DNA of 32,286 bases from an uncultured Pelagibacteraceae bacterium (GCA_902537895.1 CACBCU010000011.1:1-32286); one strand, 5' to 3'. Shown: positions 6,528 through 16,500, numbered from the stretch's first letter. Notes: generated from the letters alone by a model not told the origin. Made by a program: numbers and translations.

Positions 6528-8681
6528 ATGATGGCTCAAGACGTGATCGATATACTAACAAGTAATATCGATACATTGTGGGTTATCGATTGTGCAATTC
6601 TTGTTTTTATAATGCAAGCAGGTTTCATGTGCATGGAAACCGGATTATCAAGACATAAAAATAGTATTAATGTGGCTTTAAAAAATGCTGCTGATTTTGG
6701 TGTTTCAGTAGTTATTTTTTGGATTTTTGGATTTGGCTTGATGTTTGGTACCTCGTACTATGGTTTTTTCGGTACTGATTTATTTTTTTTTAAAACAAAC
6801 AAAGCTGAATATATGACTTATTTCGTATTCCAAGCAATGTTCGTCGCAACAGCTGCAACAATTATTTCTGGAGCTGTTGCAGAAAGAATGAAATTTAATG
6901 GTTATTTAATCATGACTGTTTTGGCTACCGGAATAATATATCCAATAGTTGGTCATTGGGCGTGGTCTTCAAGTTATCTCTCAAAATATGATACGGTCGA
7001 TCAGTTATTAGTTGTTACTGGCTCAGTAAGAACAACAGGTTGGTTGTCTGATATGGGCTTTGTTGATTTTGCGGGAAGCACAATTGTACATTCAGTTGGT
7101 GGATGGATTGCTTTGGCTGCAGTAATAATTTTAGGACCAAGAATTGGCAAATACTCAGATGCTAACAGAGGAAAATTTACTGGTTCGAGTTTCCCACTTG
7201 CTGTTTTAGGTACACTTATTTTATGGTTTGGTTGGTTTGGTTTCAATGGTGGAAGTAACGGTGCAATGGATGAAGTAGTGCCTTTAATTTTAATTAATAC
7301 ATTTCTAGCAGCTGCTTTTGGTTTATTAACTGGATTAGGTATTTCATATTTTAAACATAAAAAACCCGATCCTTTTTATATTATTTTGGGTCCATTAGCA
7401 GGTTTGGTTGCAATCACAGCAGGATGTAATTCAATGACATCAGTCACTTCAATTTTTGTTGGTATCATCGGTGCGATTATTGCAATTTTTGTAAACGAAC
7501 TTTTAAACAAATTTGAAATTGATGATGTTGTTGGTGCTGTCCCAGTTCATTTAGCAGCAGGAATTTGGGGAACTTTAGCTGTGGGTTTTTTTAGTGATCT
7601 TAGTATTTTAGATACGGGCCTTGATAGATTTTCACAAATTAAAATTCAAGTAATTGGAATTTTAGCCGTTGGATCTTTTACTTTTATTTCTTCATATGTA
7701 ATTTTAAATATTTTTAATAAGTTTTATCCATTAAGAGTAAGCACTGTTCAAGAAGAACTAGGATTAAATATTGCAGAACATAACGCAGTTTCAATTGAGC
7801 ATGATTTAATTTCTATTTTAAACAAACAATCGGAATCTGGAGATCTTAAAGTAAGGGGACCTCAAGATCCGTTCACCGCTGGCGGTGTAATTGGTCTTTA
7901 TTATAATAAGTTAATGAGTAAGCTTGAAACAACAGAGGAAGAAAAAAATAAATGGCGTGAAAGAATTTCTAAAGAGGTTAAATTAGCGGTAAAAGTTCAG
8001 GAAAACTTCTTACCAAAAAGAAATTTAAAAAATTATCCTGTGCACGGCATCAACCTATCAGCGAGAGAGGTCTCAGGTGATTTCTTTAGCTTCTATCCTC
8101 ACAATGATAGCATTTATTTTATAATTGCTGATGTTGCTGGCAAAGGTATTCATGCTGGAATGGTTATGGCAAAAGCATCTACATTATTTGAAGTTCTATC
8201 CCAATCAAAAGTAGATCCAGATGAAATGGTTTTACATATGAATAATGATTTAAATAATACTAAAACTGGTGGAATGTTTGTAACCTCAATAATTGGTGAA
8301 TATAATTTGATTACTGATGAAATTAGATGGGTAAATGCAGGTCATCAGCCTGCAATAGTTCGAAATGATAATGGAAAATACGAACAGTTTCAAAGTTCAG
8401 CACCTCCCTTAGGTGTTATTAAACAGAAAGACAAAAGTATTTATAATATTAATAAGATGAAACTAAATGGCTCAAGATTTTATGCTTTTACTGATGGATT
8501 ATCTGAAAGCTTAAATGATAATGGACAAGAAATAGGTATCGACGGATCAATAGATATAATTGAGACCAATTACAACAAAGATACAAAACAACAATTAAGT
8601 GACATAACTAGAATGGTAGTAAACACGAGCAAAAATCAAAAACTGACTGATGATTTAACAGTAATAAGTATCGGAAAATAG
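6528..8681 (+). CDS. amt: Ammonium transporter fused to SpoIIE-type PP2C phosphatase
   Basis: 717 residues with two domains in one frame. Residues ~10-405 are a complete Amt/Mep/Rh transporter with eleven predicted membrane helices. Both pore histidines are visible: H188 (in STIVHSVGGW) and H341 (in AVPVHLAAGIWG), equivalent to the AmtB twin histidines. The usual cytoplasmic tail motif LRVS...GLNIAEHN ends the transporter. A linker (~425-500, partly helical) leads to a SpoIIE/PP2C domain with the metal ligands intact: D518 (SGDFF), D535 (IADVAGKG), D656 (TDGLSE) and D708/D709 (TDDLTV). Ordinary Amt proteins are ~400-450 residues and have no catalytic tail. The simplest reading is an ammonium sensor (transceptor) whose occupancy controls dephosphorylation of a phospho-STAS protein; the STAS/kinase cassette at 3921-4946 is the obvious partner. 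The domains are certain, the coupling is inferred. Confidence 0.95.
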   Translation: MMAQDVIDILTSNIDTLWVIDCAILVFIMQAGFMCMETGLSRHKNSINVALKNAADFGVSVVIFWIFGFGLMFGTSYYGFFGTDLFFFKTNKAEYMTYFVFQAMFVATAATIISGAVAERMKFNGYLIMTVLATGIIYPIVGHWAWSSSYLSKYDTVDQLLVVTGSVRTTGWLSDMGFVDFAGSTIVHSVGGWIALAAVIILGPRIGKYSDANRGKFTGSSFPLAVLGTLILWFGWFGFNGGSNGAMDEVVPLILINTFLAAAFGLLTGLGISYFKHKKPDPFYIILGPLAGLVAITAGCNSMTSVTSIFVGIIGAIIAIFVNELLNKFEIDDVVGAVPVHLAAGIWGTLAVGFFSDLSILDTGLDRFSQIKIQVIGILAVGSFTFISSYVILNIFNKFYPLRVSTVQEELGLNIAEHNAVSIEHDLISILNKQSESGDLKVRGPQDPFTAGGVIGLYYNKLMSKLETTEEEKNKWRERISKEVKLAVKVQENFLPKRNLKNYPVHGINLSAREVSGDFFSFYPHNDSIYFIIADVAGKGIHAGMVMAKASTLFEVLSQSKVDPDEMVLHMNNDLNNTKTGGMFVTSIIGEYNLITDEIRWVNAGHQPAIVRNDNGKYEQFQSSAPPLGVIKQKDKSIYNINKMKLNGSRFYAFTDGLSESLNDNGQEIGIDGSIDIIETNYNKDTKQQLSDITRMVVNTSKNQKLTDDLTVISIGK

Positions 8682-8741
8682 TAATAATTCACAAAAAAAT
8701 ATTAATTGAAAAAAAAAATAGACTTAATATCTTTCACTTTT

Positions 8742-10043
8742 ATGAATTTAAATAGTAACAAGCTAATATTTGTTTTAATCTCAACTTTGTTGCTGATGAC
8801 AACCTTTGCTGTCTCTTCAGAAAAAAATATTACGTACATGCAAATTTTACAAAAACCAAATGATTTGGATTTAAATTTAAAATATGCCCAGCAACAAGGT
8901 AAAATGGGAAACTTTAAGCAGACAATTTCTACACTTGAAAGATTGAATATGCTTTATCCTGATAATACCGAAATCAAATTATATTTGTTATCAGTTTTGG
9001 TCCAAGTTGACTCACCAGAAAAAGCATCAACCATTATTGAAGAAATGAAATTAAGAAGGGATCTATCTTCTGAAGACTTAGAAACATTACAAGAAATCGA
9101 GGAAGAGTTAAAGGATCGAGAACCAAGTCTTTGGACTTTTGCTGCAGATTTTTCTGCTGGGGTAATCGCCTCTGATAATGTTAATAGTGTTTCAAGTACA
9201 AGATTTAAAGAGTCATCTGGAGTTCGTGAAGCTTTCGATTCCCCAAAATTTGATAGAACTTTAAGTGGCAGTATGGGATTATCTGCATCTAGACCTGTAG
9301 GCGAGGAGTCTTCATTACTTATTAATTTATCTCAAACTACATCTGAACAATATTTTGAAAGTGATGATGATTATCAAAGCTATGGTTTAACAATTGGTTT
9401 AGATTCAGTTTTTTTGGGACAAAGTATCAGTCCATACTACATCTTAAGTAAATCAGACTATCAACACGATGCTGATAGTTTTTCAAAGATGTATGGTTTA
9501 GGAGGCTTCTTTTCAGTTGGTGAAAGAAATTCTTTTAGTTATGGATTTTCATATTCAAACTCAAAGGGAAATAATAATGAATCGGACACTACTGCTAATG
9601 AAACAAACGCAAGTGGTCATAGTATGAATTTAGGCCATGACTTTATAGTAAATCAACTGATCACAACTAATATTAGTTTAGGTTACAGTGATACAGATTC
9701 AAGAGTTGATGATGGAAATGATTATGAAAACTACGATGTAGGTTTTGGAATTAACTTTGCATTTCCTTGGGCTTATATCGCAGTAAGTAATAGTATGAGT
9801 TTTAATGATTATAAAAAAGCTGATACATCGGTTAATGACACAATAAGATCAGACTTCACAAATACATTTGACATAATGTTAACAAAAGCTATTGGAGACA
9901 TTTTTCCAGGAATAGATCCTAACAGAAGCCTTTTTATAAATTTATCTTACGAAAAACTTTTTTCTGAAGCGAATATTATTAATTATGATTATATCGCAGA
10001 TTCCTTTTCTTTGAGTTTTTCAAAATCTTTTAGGTTAAATTAA
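8742..10043 (+). CDS. Exported protein: N-terminal helical (TPR-like) region plus outer-membrane beta-barrel-like C-terminus
   Basis: I chose ATG 8742, which gives a clean signal peptide (MNLNSNKLIFVLISTLLLMT... cut near AVSS); a TTG at 8706 would add 12 residues. About 434 residues. Residues ~30-125 are helical with TPR-like spacing (LKYAQQQGKMGNFKQTISTL, then LYPDNTEIKLYLLSVLV). The C-terminal ~300 residues alternate polar and hydrophobic residues in many strand-like blocks (SSLLINLSQTTSEQYF, NSFSYGFSYSNSKGN, LITTNISLGYSDTDSR), as in outer-membrane barrels. The architecture recalls TPR-plus-barrel surface-assembly proteins (DUF560/Slam-like), but I cannot assign a family. It sits between Amt-PP2C and the FecR protein in one orientation. 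Confidence 0.7.
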   Translation: MNLNSNKLIFVLISTLLLMTTFAVSSEKNITYMQILQKPNDLDLNLKYAQQQGKMGNFKQTISTLERLNMLYPDNTEIKLYLLSVLVQVDSPEKASTIIEEMKLRRDLSSEDLETLQEIEEELKDREPSLWTFAADFSAGVIASDNVNSVSSTRFKESSGVREAFDSPKFDRTLSGSMGLSASRPVGEESSLLINLSQTTSEQYFESDDDYQSYGLTIGLDSVFLGQSISPYYILSKSDYQHDADSFSKMYGLGGFFSVGERNSFSYGFSYSNSKGNNNESDTTANETNASGHSMNLGHDFIVNQLITTNISLGYSDTDSRVDDGNDYENYDVGFGINFAFPWAYIAVSNSMSFNDYKKADTSVNDTIRSDFTNTFDIMLTKAIGDIFPGIDPNRSLFINLSYEKLFSEANIINYDYIADSFSLSFSKSFRLN

Positions 10044-10069
10044 TTTTTTTAATCAATATTTAATTTTTT

Positions 10070-10090
10070 GGTTAGATTAACCTTAGTTTT
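10070..10090 (+). terminator. Weak hairpin upstream of the FecR gene
   Basis: GGTTA-GAT-TAACC (10070-10082) is a short perfect hairpin followed by TTAGTTTT. It lies in the 119-bp gap after the barrel protein and may attenuate transcription. Five base pairs only, so low confidence. Confidence 0.25.
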
Positions 10091-10162
10091 ACTGCGTTTT
10101 TTTTAACCCATAATGAACATTAATTATTCCTATTTTCATCTAAATTTGCTAGTTTCTTGGAG

Positions 10163-11413
10163 ATGAAAAAAATATTTAGTGCAGCCATTGGGCTATTTTT
10201 AATTCTTTCTTCTCAAGTGAATTCTGCTGAGAAGCTTAGCATTGAAAAACAACTTGTTGGAATAGTTGGAGCTATTTCTGGAACAGTAAAAACTGAAACA
10301 AGAGAATTAAAAGCTGGAGACAAAATTTACTTAAATGAAACAATTTATGCTGCACCAGGTTCGGGTACGCAAATTTTACTATTAGATCAGTCAACTTTTA
10401 CAGTTGGTGAAGACTCTGAAGTTGTGATGGATACTTTTATTTTTGATCCAGAAACAAATGATGGAAAAATCGTTGCAAGCGTAAAACAAGGAAGTCTAAA
10501 AGTTATCTCAGGGTTAATTAGTAAAAAAAATCCTGACAGCCTTACGGTTGAAGTTCCTGAGGGAACTTTAGGTTCGCGAGGAACAGAATTTCAAACTATA
10601 GTTTCAAAAGGAAAAACAGATACATTATTAATCGGTCCTGGAAAAAATAATACCCTAGGTATGAGACCAGGAGCGGTTTTAGTTGGAAATAATCTTGGTC
10701 AAACTTTATTAGATAACCCATATAGTATGACTTCGATGACCAAAGGAAAAGCGCCAGGTCAAGCGAAAAAAATTACTAAAAATCAATTAAAGAAATTTAA
10801 CAAAAAGATGAAAGCGTTGAGAGTTGCGAAACTTTCACCAAATGAAACTAAAGCTGAGAGAAAACAATTACGAAAAGCTCTTAAAAAAGAATTAAAAGCT
10901 CTTGGTTTTGAAAAAGAAGAAATTAAAACGATAATCAAAGAAAACATTAAAAAAGATAAAGAGAAAAAAGTAGCAATTAAAGCTGAAAGAGCAGAAAAGA
11001 AAAAAGCTCAGAAAGCAAAAGCTAAAGCTAAAAAGCAAAAGAAAAAAGCTAAATTAGACGAAGGTAAGAAAAAAGGTAAGAAGAAAAAAGCTAAAGCAAA
11101 AAATAAAAAAGGCAAAAAGAAAAAAGCTAAAGCTGAAAAGAAAAAAGGCACTAAGAAAAAAGCTACTAAGAAAAAAGCTACTAAGAAAAAAGCTACTAAG
11201 AAAAAAGCAGTAAAGAAAAAACCAGCTAAAAAGAAAAAAGTAGTTAAGAAAAAAGCAAAAAAGAAAAAAGTGGTTAAGAAAAAACCTAAAAAGAAGAAAA
11301 AGATAGTTAAGAAAAAACCGAAGAAAAAAGTAGTGAAAAAGAAAAGAGTGGTGAAGAAGAAGAGAGCTGCTAAGAAGAAAAAAGCTAAAAAGAAAAGAAG
11401 AAGAAAAAAATAA
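10163..11413 (+). CDS. Exported FecR-domain protein with ~200-residue polylysine tail
   Basis: Start ATG 10163 gives the signal peptide MKKIFSAAIGLFLILSS..., cut near VNSA; a TTG at 10157 would add only two residues. Residues ~33-150 form a FecR domain (VGAISGTVKTETRELKAGDK, QGSLKVISG, VEVPEGTLGSRGTEFQ), a periplasmic beta fold. Residues ~205-416 are almost pure Lys/Ala/Val/Arg, with KKKAT repeated (four exact 15-bp DNA repeats at 11151-11210) and then VVKKKPKKKK-type blocks. The tail resembles histone H1-like or AlgP-like basic tails, yet here it is attached to an exported protein; it could bind LPS, peptidoglycan, extracellular DNA or other polyanions. FecR-domain and CHASE2 proteins are often adjacent in bacteria, as here, so a role in periplasmic sensing with the next gene is plausible. 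Confidence 0.85.
   Translation: MKKIFSAAIGLFLILSSQVNSAEKLSIEKQLVGIVGAISGTVKTETRELKAGDKIYLNETIYAAPGSGTQILLLDQSTFTVGEDSEVVMDTFIFDPETNDGKIVASVKQGSLKVISGLISKKNPDSLTVEVPEGTLGSRGTEFQTIVSKGKTDTLLIGPGKNNTLGMRPGAVLVGNNLGQTLLDNPYSMTSMTKGKAPGQAKKITKNQLKKFNKKMKALRVAKLSPNETKAERKQLRKALKKELKALGFEKEEIKTIIKENIKKDKEKKVAIKAERAEKKKAQKAKAKAKKQKKKAKLDEGKKKGKKKKAKAKNKKGKKKKAKAEKKKGTKKKATKKKATKKKATKKKAVKKKPAKKKKVVKKKAKKKKVVKKKPKKKKKIVKKKPKKKVVKKKRVVKKKRAAKKKKAKKKRRRKK
11151..11210 (+). repeat. Four tandem 15-bp repeats (KKKAT codons)
   Basis: The unit CTAAGAAAAAAGCTA repeats at 11151, 11166, 11181 and 11196, the last copy with one changed end base. It encodes Lys-Lys-Lys-Ala-Thr in frame in the basic tail. Such repeats can expand or contract by slippage without breaking the frame. 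Confidence 0.9.
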
Positions 11414-11472
11414 ACAGATCTTTCGTAAATAAGATTTATTTACTTTAATCCAATTACCTATAAATTTGATTT

Positions 11473-13524
11473 GTGAAAGAAATTTTACACAAAAATCTAA
11501 ATTACGTAGTTTTCTTAGCCCTACTTATTATCTTAATTTTTTTAAAAATTCTTAACCCGAGTTTTATAAAATCAATATCATTTTTAAGTTTTGATCTTTA
11601 CCAAAAAGTATTTGCAGAGAAAAAAAATTCAGATGTTGTAATTATTGATATTGACGAAAAGAGTTTAGGAAAATTTGGTCAGTTTCCATGGAATAGAATT
11701 GTCTTTGCCGAAATCCTGGATAAGCTTAATGAATCAAATCCAAAGGCAATAGGTTTTGATATTTTTTTTACTGAAAAAGATAAACAATCGCCTGATGCTG
11801 TAATTAAATCATATGGTTTAATTCCATCTGATATAGCAGAACTTCAGAATTTAAAAAGTCCGGACGATATATTTTCTGAAAAACTGAAAGAGTCTAAATC
11901 AATAATTGCTGTTTTAGGTAGCAACGTTCCATCTCATTCAAATTATGATCGAAAAGCAAAAGCTAGATTTTTATCTAAAGGTGGTGAACCAAAGCAATTT
12001 ACATATTCTTATCCCTATTCCATAGGTTCGCTAGAAGTATTAGAGAAAAATGTCAAAGGTTTAGGATCTATTTCTTTTTTAGATCAATTAGATGGTATCA
12101 TTAGATCTCTACCTTTAATTGTGCAATTCAATAAAAAAATGTATCCAACCATGGGTTTAGAAATGGTTAGAGTTGGTTCTAAACAAAAAAATATTTATGT
12201 AGAATTAAATGAAGTTGGAATTCAAAGAATAAGTGCAAGACCTCACAAAATCGACTCTGATCCTAATGGGATCATTTGGATTAAATATAAAAAGTCAGAT
12301 AAAAACCAATATATTTCTGCGGGAGATGTTTATGATGGTAAATTTCAAACAGACTTTTTTAAAGATAAATATGTTTTGATTGGTGCCTCAGCTCAAGGTT
12401 TATTCGATTTAGTTAAAACTCCTCTTGGAGTGACTATTCCAGGAGTTGAGGTTCATGCAAATGTTATCGAAAATATTTTAGATCAATCGTATTTGGTCAG
12501 AAATCCAAACACATATATATTCGAGTTATTGTTCTCTATTATTGTTGCCTTAATCACATTTATTTTATCTCAAAAAGTAAAACCAAAATTGAGTTTATCC
12601 ATTTTCTTTGGAAACATTTTAGCAATTATAATCATTGGATTTTCTATTTATAAATTCAGATCTGAGTTAGTAGATATGAGTTATCCTATATTTATTGTAA
12701 CTGTTACTTTTTTAACGGGTCTTTATTTTAGATTTATTGAGGAAAACAAAATAGCTTTAGATAATTTACAAAAAGAAGCAAAATTATTAAAAGAACGAGA
12801 GCTTGCAGCAGGGGTTCAAAAAAGCTTATTCCCAGATATATCTAAATTTGAAAATTTTATTTTTGCAAGAAACGTTCCTGCAAGAGATGTATCAGGAGAC
12901 TATTTTGACGTTGTGAGATCCACTCCTGAAGAATATTTTTTTACATTAGCCGATGTATCTGGAAAAGGGGTTAAAGCTGGTATGTATATGGCAAAAGCAT
13001 CGTCCATATTTAGAACACTTACTAATTTAAAATTCCCTTTAGAAAAAGTTGTCTTTGGAGTGAACAATGAGCTTGTTGAGGCTAAATTTAAAGGAATGTT
13101 TGTTACTGCTGTTTTTGGAAAATTAAACATTAAAACTGGAGAACTGGTTTTCATCAATGCAGGTCATGAAAGTATTTTGACCTTTGATCAAAATAAAAAT
13201 TATGAGTATATCAAGTCAGAAATGCCACCCATTGGAATTGTTAAATATTTTACAGAGTCTATGGTTAAATCCAATACTATGAACCTTAAGGATAAAACAT
13301 TTGTTGTTTATACTGATGGTGTAACAGAAGGTTATCTGAAAAATGGTGAGGAGTTGGGAGCAGAAGGAGTACAAAAAATCATAGATGGCATGTCAGAAGT
13401 GACACCAAAAACTATTGTCGAGTCTATTGAGAAAGAATTAAACTGGGGTGCTGAGAAATTAAGAGATGATATTACTTGTATGGCTATAAATATAAATAAT
13501 ACTGAGCTTATAAAAAAGAAATAA
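11473..13524 (+). CDS. CHASE2-domain membrane sensor with SpoIIE-type PP2C phosphatase
   Basis: 683 residues from a GTG start. One N-terminal membrane segment (~8-28) is followed by an extracytoplasmic CHASE2 domain (~40-330; DIDEKSLGKFGQFPWNR, then AIGFDIFFTEKD, then VLIGASAQGLFDLVKTPLG). Three membrane helices lie at ~345-425. A short coiled linker (EENKIALDNLQKEAKLLKER) leads to the phosphatase. Metal ligands are intact: D476 (SGDYF), D494 (LADVSGKG), D615 (YTDGVTE), D665/D666 (RDDIT). It probably senses an envelope signal and dephosphorylates a STAS protein. Its phosphatase half closely parallels that of the Amt fusion (MAKASS/MAKAST, GGMFVTS/KGMFVTA, INAGH/VNAGH), so the two likely act on the same class of substrate. 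It ends convergently with carB. Confidence 0.93.
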   Translation: MKEILHKNLNYVVFLALLIILIFLKILNPSFIKSISFLSFDLYQKVFAEKKNSDVVIIDIDEKSLGKFGQFPWNRIVFAEILDKLNESNPKAIGFDIFFTEKDKQSPDAVIKSYGLIPSDIAELQNLKSPDDIFSEKLKESKSIIAVLGSNVPSHSNYDRKAKARFLSKGGEPKQFTYSYPYSIGSLEVLEKNVKGLGSISFLDQLDGIIRSLPLIVQFNKKMYPTMGLEMVRVGSKQKNIYVELNEVGIQRISARPHKIDSDPNGIIWIKYKKSDKNQYISAGDVYDGKFQTDFFKDKYVLIGASAQGLFDLVKTPLGVTIPGVEVHANVIENILDQSYLVRNPNTYIFELLFSIIVALITFILSQKVKPKLSLSIFFGNILAIIIIGFSIYKFRSELVDMSYPIFIVTVTFLTGLYFRFIEENKIALDNLQKEAKLLKERELAAGVQKSLFPDISKFENFIFARNVPARDVSGDYFDVVRSTPEEYFFTLADVSGKGVKAGMYMAKASSIFRTLTNLKFPLEKVVFGVNNELVEAKFKGMFVTAVFGKLNIKTGELVFINAGHESILTFDQNKNYEYIKSEMPPIGIVKYFTESMVKSNTMNLKDKTFVVYTDGVTEGYLKNGEELGAEGVQKIIDGMSEVTPKTIVESIEKELNWGAEKLRDDITCMAININNTELIKKK

Positions 13525-13541
13525 TCTTAAACTTTCTTTTT
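13513..13541. terminator. AT-rich bidirectional hairpin between convergent genes
   Basis: AAAAAGAAA (13513-13521) and TTTCTTTTT (13533-13541) form a perfect 9-bp inverted repeat with an 11-base loop, overlapping the stop of the CHASE2 gene and the stop of carB. The A-rich arm gives a T-tract on the minus strand, and the T-rich arm one on the plus strand, so it could stop transcription from both sides. The stem has one G-C pair only. Confidence 0.4.
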
Positions 13542-16500
13542 AAATATTTTGTAAAGCAGTCACCTCTAATTTTTTGGTTTTTAGAGATTTTATTGCCTCT
13601 AAACAGGCATATGCAGTTGACATATTTGTGCAATAAGGAACTTTATTTTTTAAAGTAGCTCTTCTTAAAGCTATGGCATCACTAACTCGATGTTCACTGT
13701 TACCACCACCAGTATTAATCACTAGAGCAATTTTTTTAGCGTCTAAAACATCCACAATGTGAGGAGTGCCTGAGCTAACTTTATTAATTTTCTTACACTT
13801 CATACCAAATTTTCTAATATATTCAGCAGTTCCTTTTGTTGCACATAATTTAAATTTAAGTTTGATCAATTGTTTTGCTAAATCGATTCCTTCATCTTTA
13901 TGTGCATCTTTTAATGATATAAAAGCCAAACCATCTTTTGGTAAAGAATTAGCAGATGCAATTTGGCTCTTAGCAAATGCCATTCCAAAATTTTTATCAA
14001 AACCCATAACTTCACCGGTTGACTTCATTTCAGGACCTAAAAGTAAGTCACTGTTTGGAAATTTATTAAATGGAAAGACAGCTTCTTTAACAGCATACAT
14101 TCCATTTGATTTATCTTTTAAATTAAATCTAGATAATTTTTCTCCTGCCATAATTCTTGAGGCAATTTTTGCAAGAGGTAGACCTTTTGCTTTTGATACA
14201 AAAGGCACAGTTCTACTTGCTCTTGGATTTACTTCAATTACATAAATTTGGTCTTTTTTAATTGCAAATTGGATATTCATAAATCCTTTAACCTTAAGAG
14301 CTAAAGCTAACTTTTTTGTTTGATTTTCTATTTCTTTAATTAAATATGGTTTGATTGAAACAGGGGGCAGGCTACATGCCGAGTCTCCAGAGTGAATTCC
14401 AGCTTCTTCAATATGTTGCATGATACCTGCAACAAATACATCTTTACCATCAGATAATGCATCCACATCAACTTCCATTGCTTGATTAATAAATTTATCA
14501 ATTAAAATTGGATTATCCTCTGCAGCTTTGAAGGCTTCTTCAACAAACTTTTTTAAATCATTTTTTTCATATACAATTTCCATAGCTCTTCCACCTAAAA
14601 CATAAGAGGGTCTTACAATTAGGGGTAAACCAATTTTGTCAGCAATTTTTATTGCTTGTTTATAAGTTTTAGCAATTCCACTTTCAGCCTGTTTTAATTT
14701 TAATTTATTTAAAAGATTTCTAAATCGATCTCTATCTTCAGCAAGATCAATTGAAGTGTATTGCGTTCCTAAAATTGGAAGATTGTTTTGATATAAAAAT
14801 TCAGCCAACTTTATAGGAGTTTGGCCACCAAATTGTGCTATTACTCCAATTAAGTTTCCTTTCTCTTGTTCTTTCTTAATGATGTTGAAAACATACTCTT
14901 CTTTAAGCGGTTCAAAATATAATCGATCACTTGTGTCATAATCTGTTGATACAGTTTCTGGATTACAATTGACCATGATCGTTTCAAAACCTGCGTCTTT
15001 TAAAGCGAAACTTGCTTGGCAACAACAATAATCAAACTCAATTCCCTGACCAATTCTGTTGGGGCCGCCACCCAAAATAATTATCTTTTTTTTTTGAGTT
15101 GGTTCCGCTTCACACTCGGAGTTGAGTGAAAAATTTCTTTGATAACTTGAGTACATATAAGGTGTAAAAGATTTAAATTCTGCAGCACAAGTATCCACTT
15201 TTTTATAAACAGGTAATACTTTTAAAGCCATTCTTCTTTTTCTTACGACATTCTCAGAAATTTTGGTTAATTCGGATATTTTTTTATCTGAAAAACCAAT
15301 AGACTTAATACGATTGAATTCAATAAAGTCTCTCGGAACACCTTTGTTTTTAAGTTTATTTTCGTTATCAACGATCTCTTTAATTTGTTCTAAAAACCAG
15401 GGATCGATCTTTGATAAATTTTGAATTCTTTTTATATTGATTTTTTTCCTAAAAGCCTCTGCCACAAGTAAAAGTTTATTAGGGATATTTTCTCTAAGTT
15501 TTTTTTCTATTTCTTTTTTATTAATATTAAAAACTCTGTCTAAACCTGAGTATCCCGTCTCAAGAGAAACTAATGCTTTTTGTAAAGACTCTTTAAAATT
15601 TCGACCTATTGCCATAGCTTCACCAACAGATTTCATTGACGTGCCTAAAATTGCAGGCGAGGTTGAAAATTTTTCAAAAGTAAATCTTGGAATTTTTGTG
15701 ACCACATAATCAATGGTTGGTTCAAAAGATGCAGGAGTGACTTTTGTTATTTCATTTTTTAATTCATCTAAAGTGTAACCGACAGCAAGTTTTGCAGCAA
15801 TCTTAGCAATCGGAAATCCTGTTGCCTTTGATGCTAATGCGGATGATCTTGATACTCTTGGGTTCATTTCAATAATAACCATTCGTCCATTTTTCGGATT
15901 TATGGCAAACTGAACGTTAGATCCTCCTGTTTCAACTCCAATTTTTCTTAGACATGCAATAGATGCGTTTCTCATTACTTGGTATTCTTTATCGGTAAGT
16001 GTTAACGCCGGTGCAATTGTAACAGAGTCACCTGTGTGAATTCCCATTGGGTCAATATTTTCTATTGAACAAATAATAATACAATTATCTTTCTTATCTC
16101 TCACAACCTCCATTTCAAATTCCTTCCAACCCTCTAAACATTCTTCAACTAGAACTTGGCTTACAGGAGACTCATGTAATCCATTTCTTATTATTTTATA
16201 AAACTCTTTTTTTGTTTTAGCTATTCCACCTCCAAGACCACCAAGCGTAAATGCAGGTCTAATAATTGCAGGTAGACCAATTTGTTTTAAAACTTTTGAT
16301 GCTTGATTGAATTTATTAACAACTTTTGATTTTGGTAAATCTATACCAATATCCATCATGTTCTTTCTAAATTTTTTTCTATCTTCAGCATTAGAGATTG
16401 CTTTTGAATTGGCTCCAATTAGTTCTATTTTGTATTTTTTAAGAACTCCCTTTTTTTCTGCTTCCATTGCTAAATTCAATGCTGTTTGACCACCCATGGT

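Noticed and set aside
11080-11410. Repetitive A/G-rich tract considered as a CRISPR or structural repeat array
   Set aside because: The repeats are contiguous codons for Lys-Lys-Lys-Ala/Thr in frame with the FecR protein; there are no unique spacers.
13766-14245. Plus-strand open frame of 159 codons
   Set aside because: Antisense to the carB C-terminal half; no family pattern and no ribosome-binding site.
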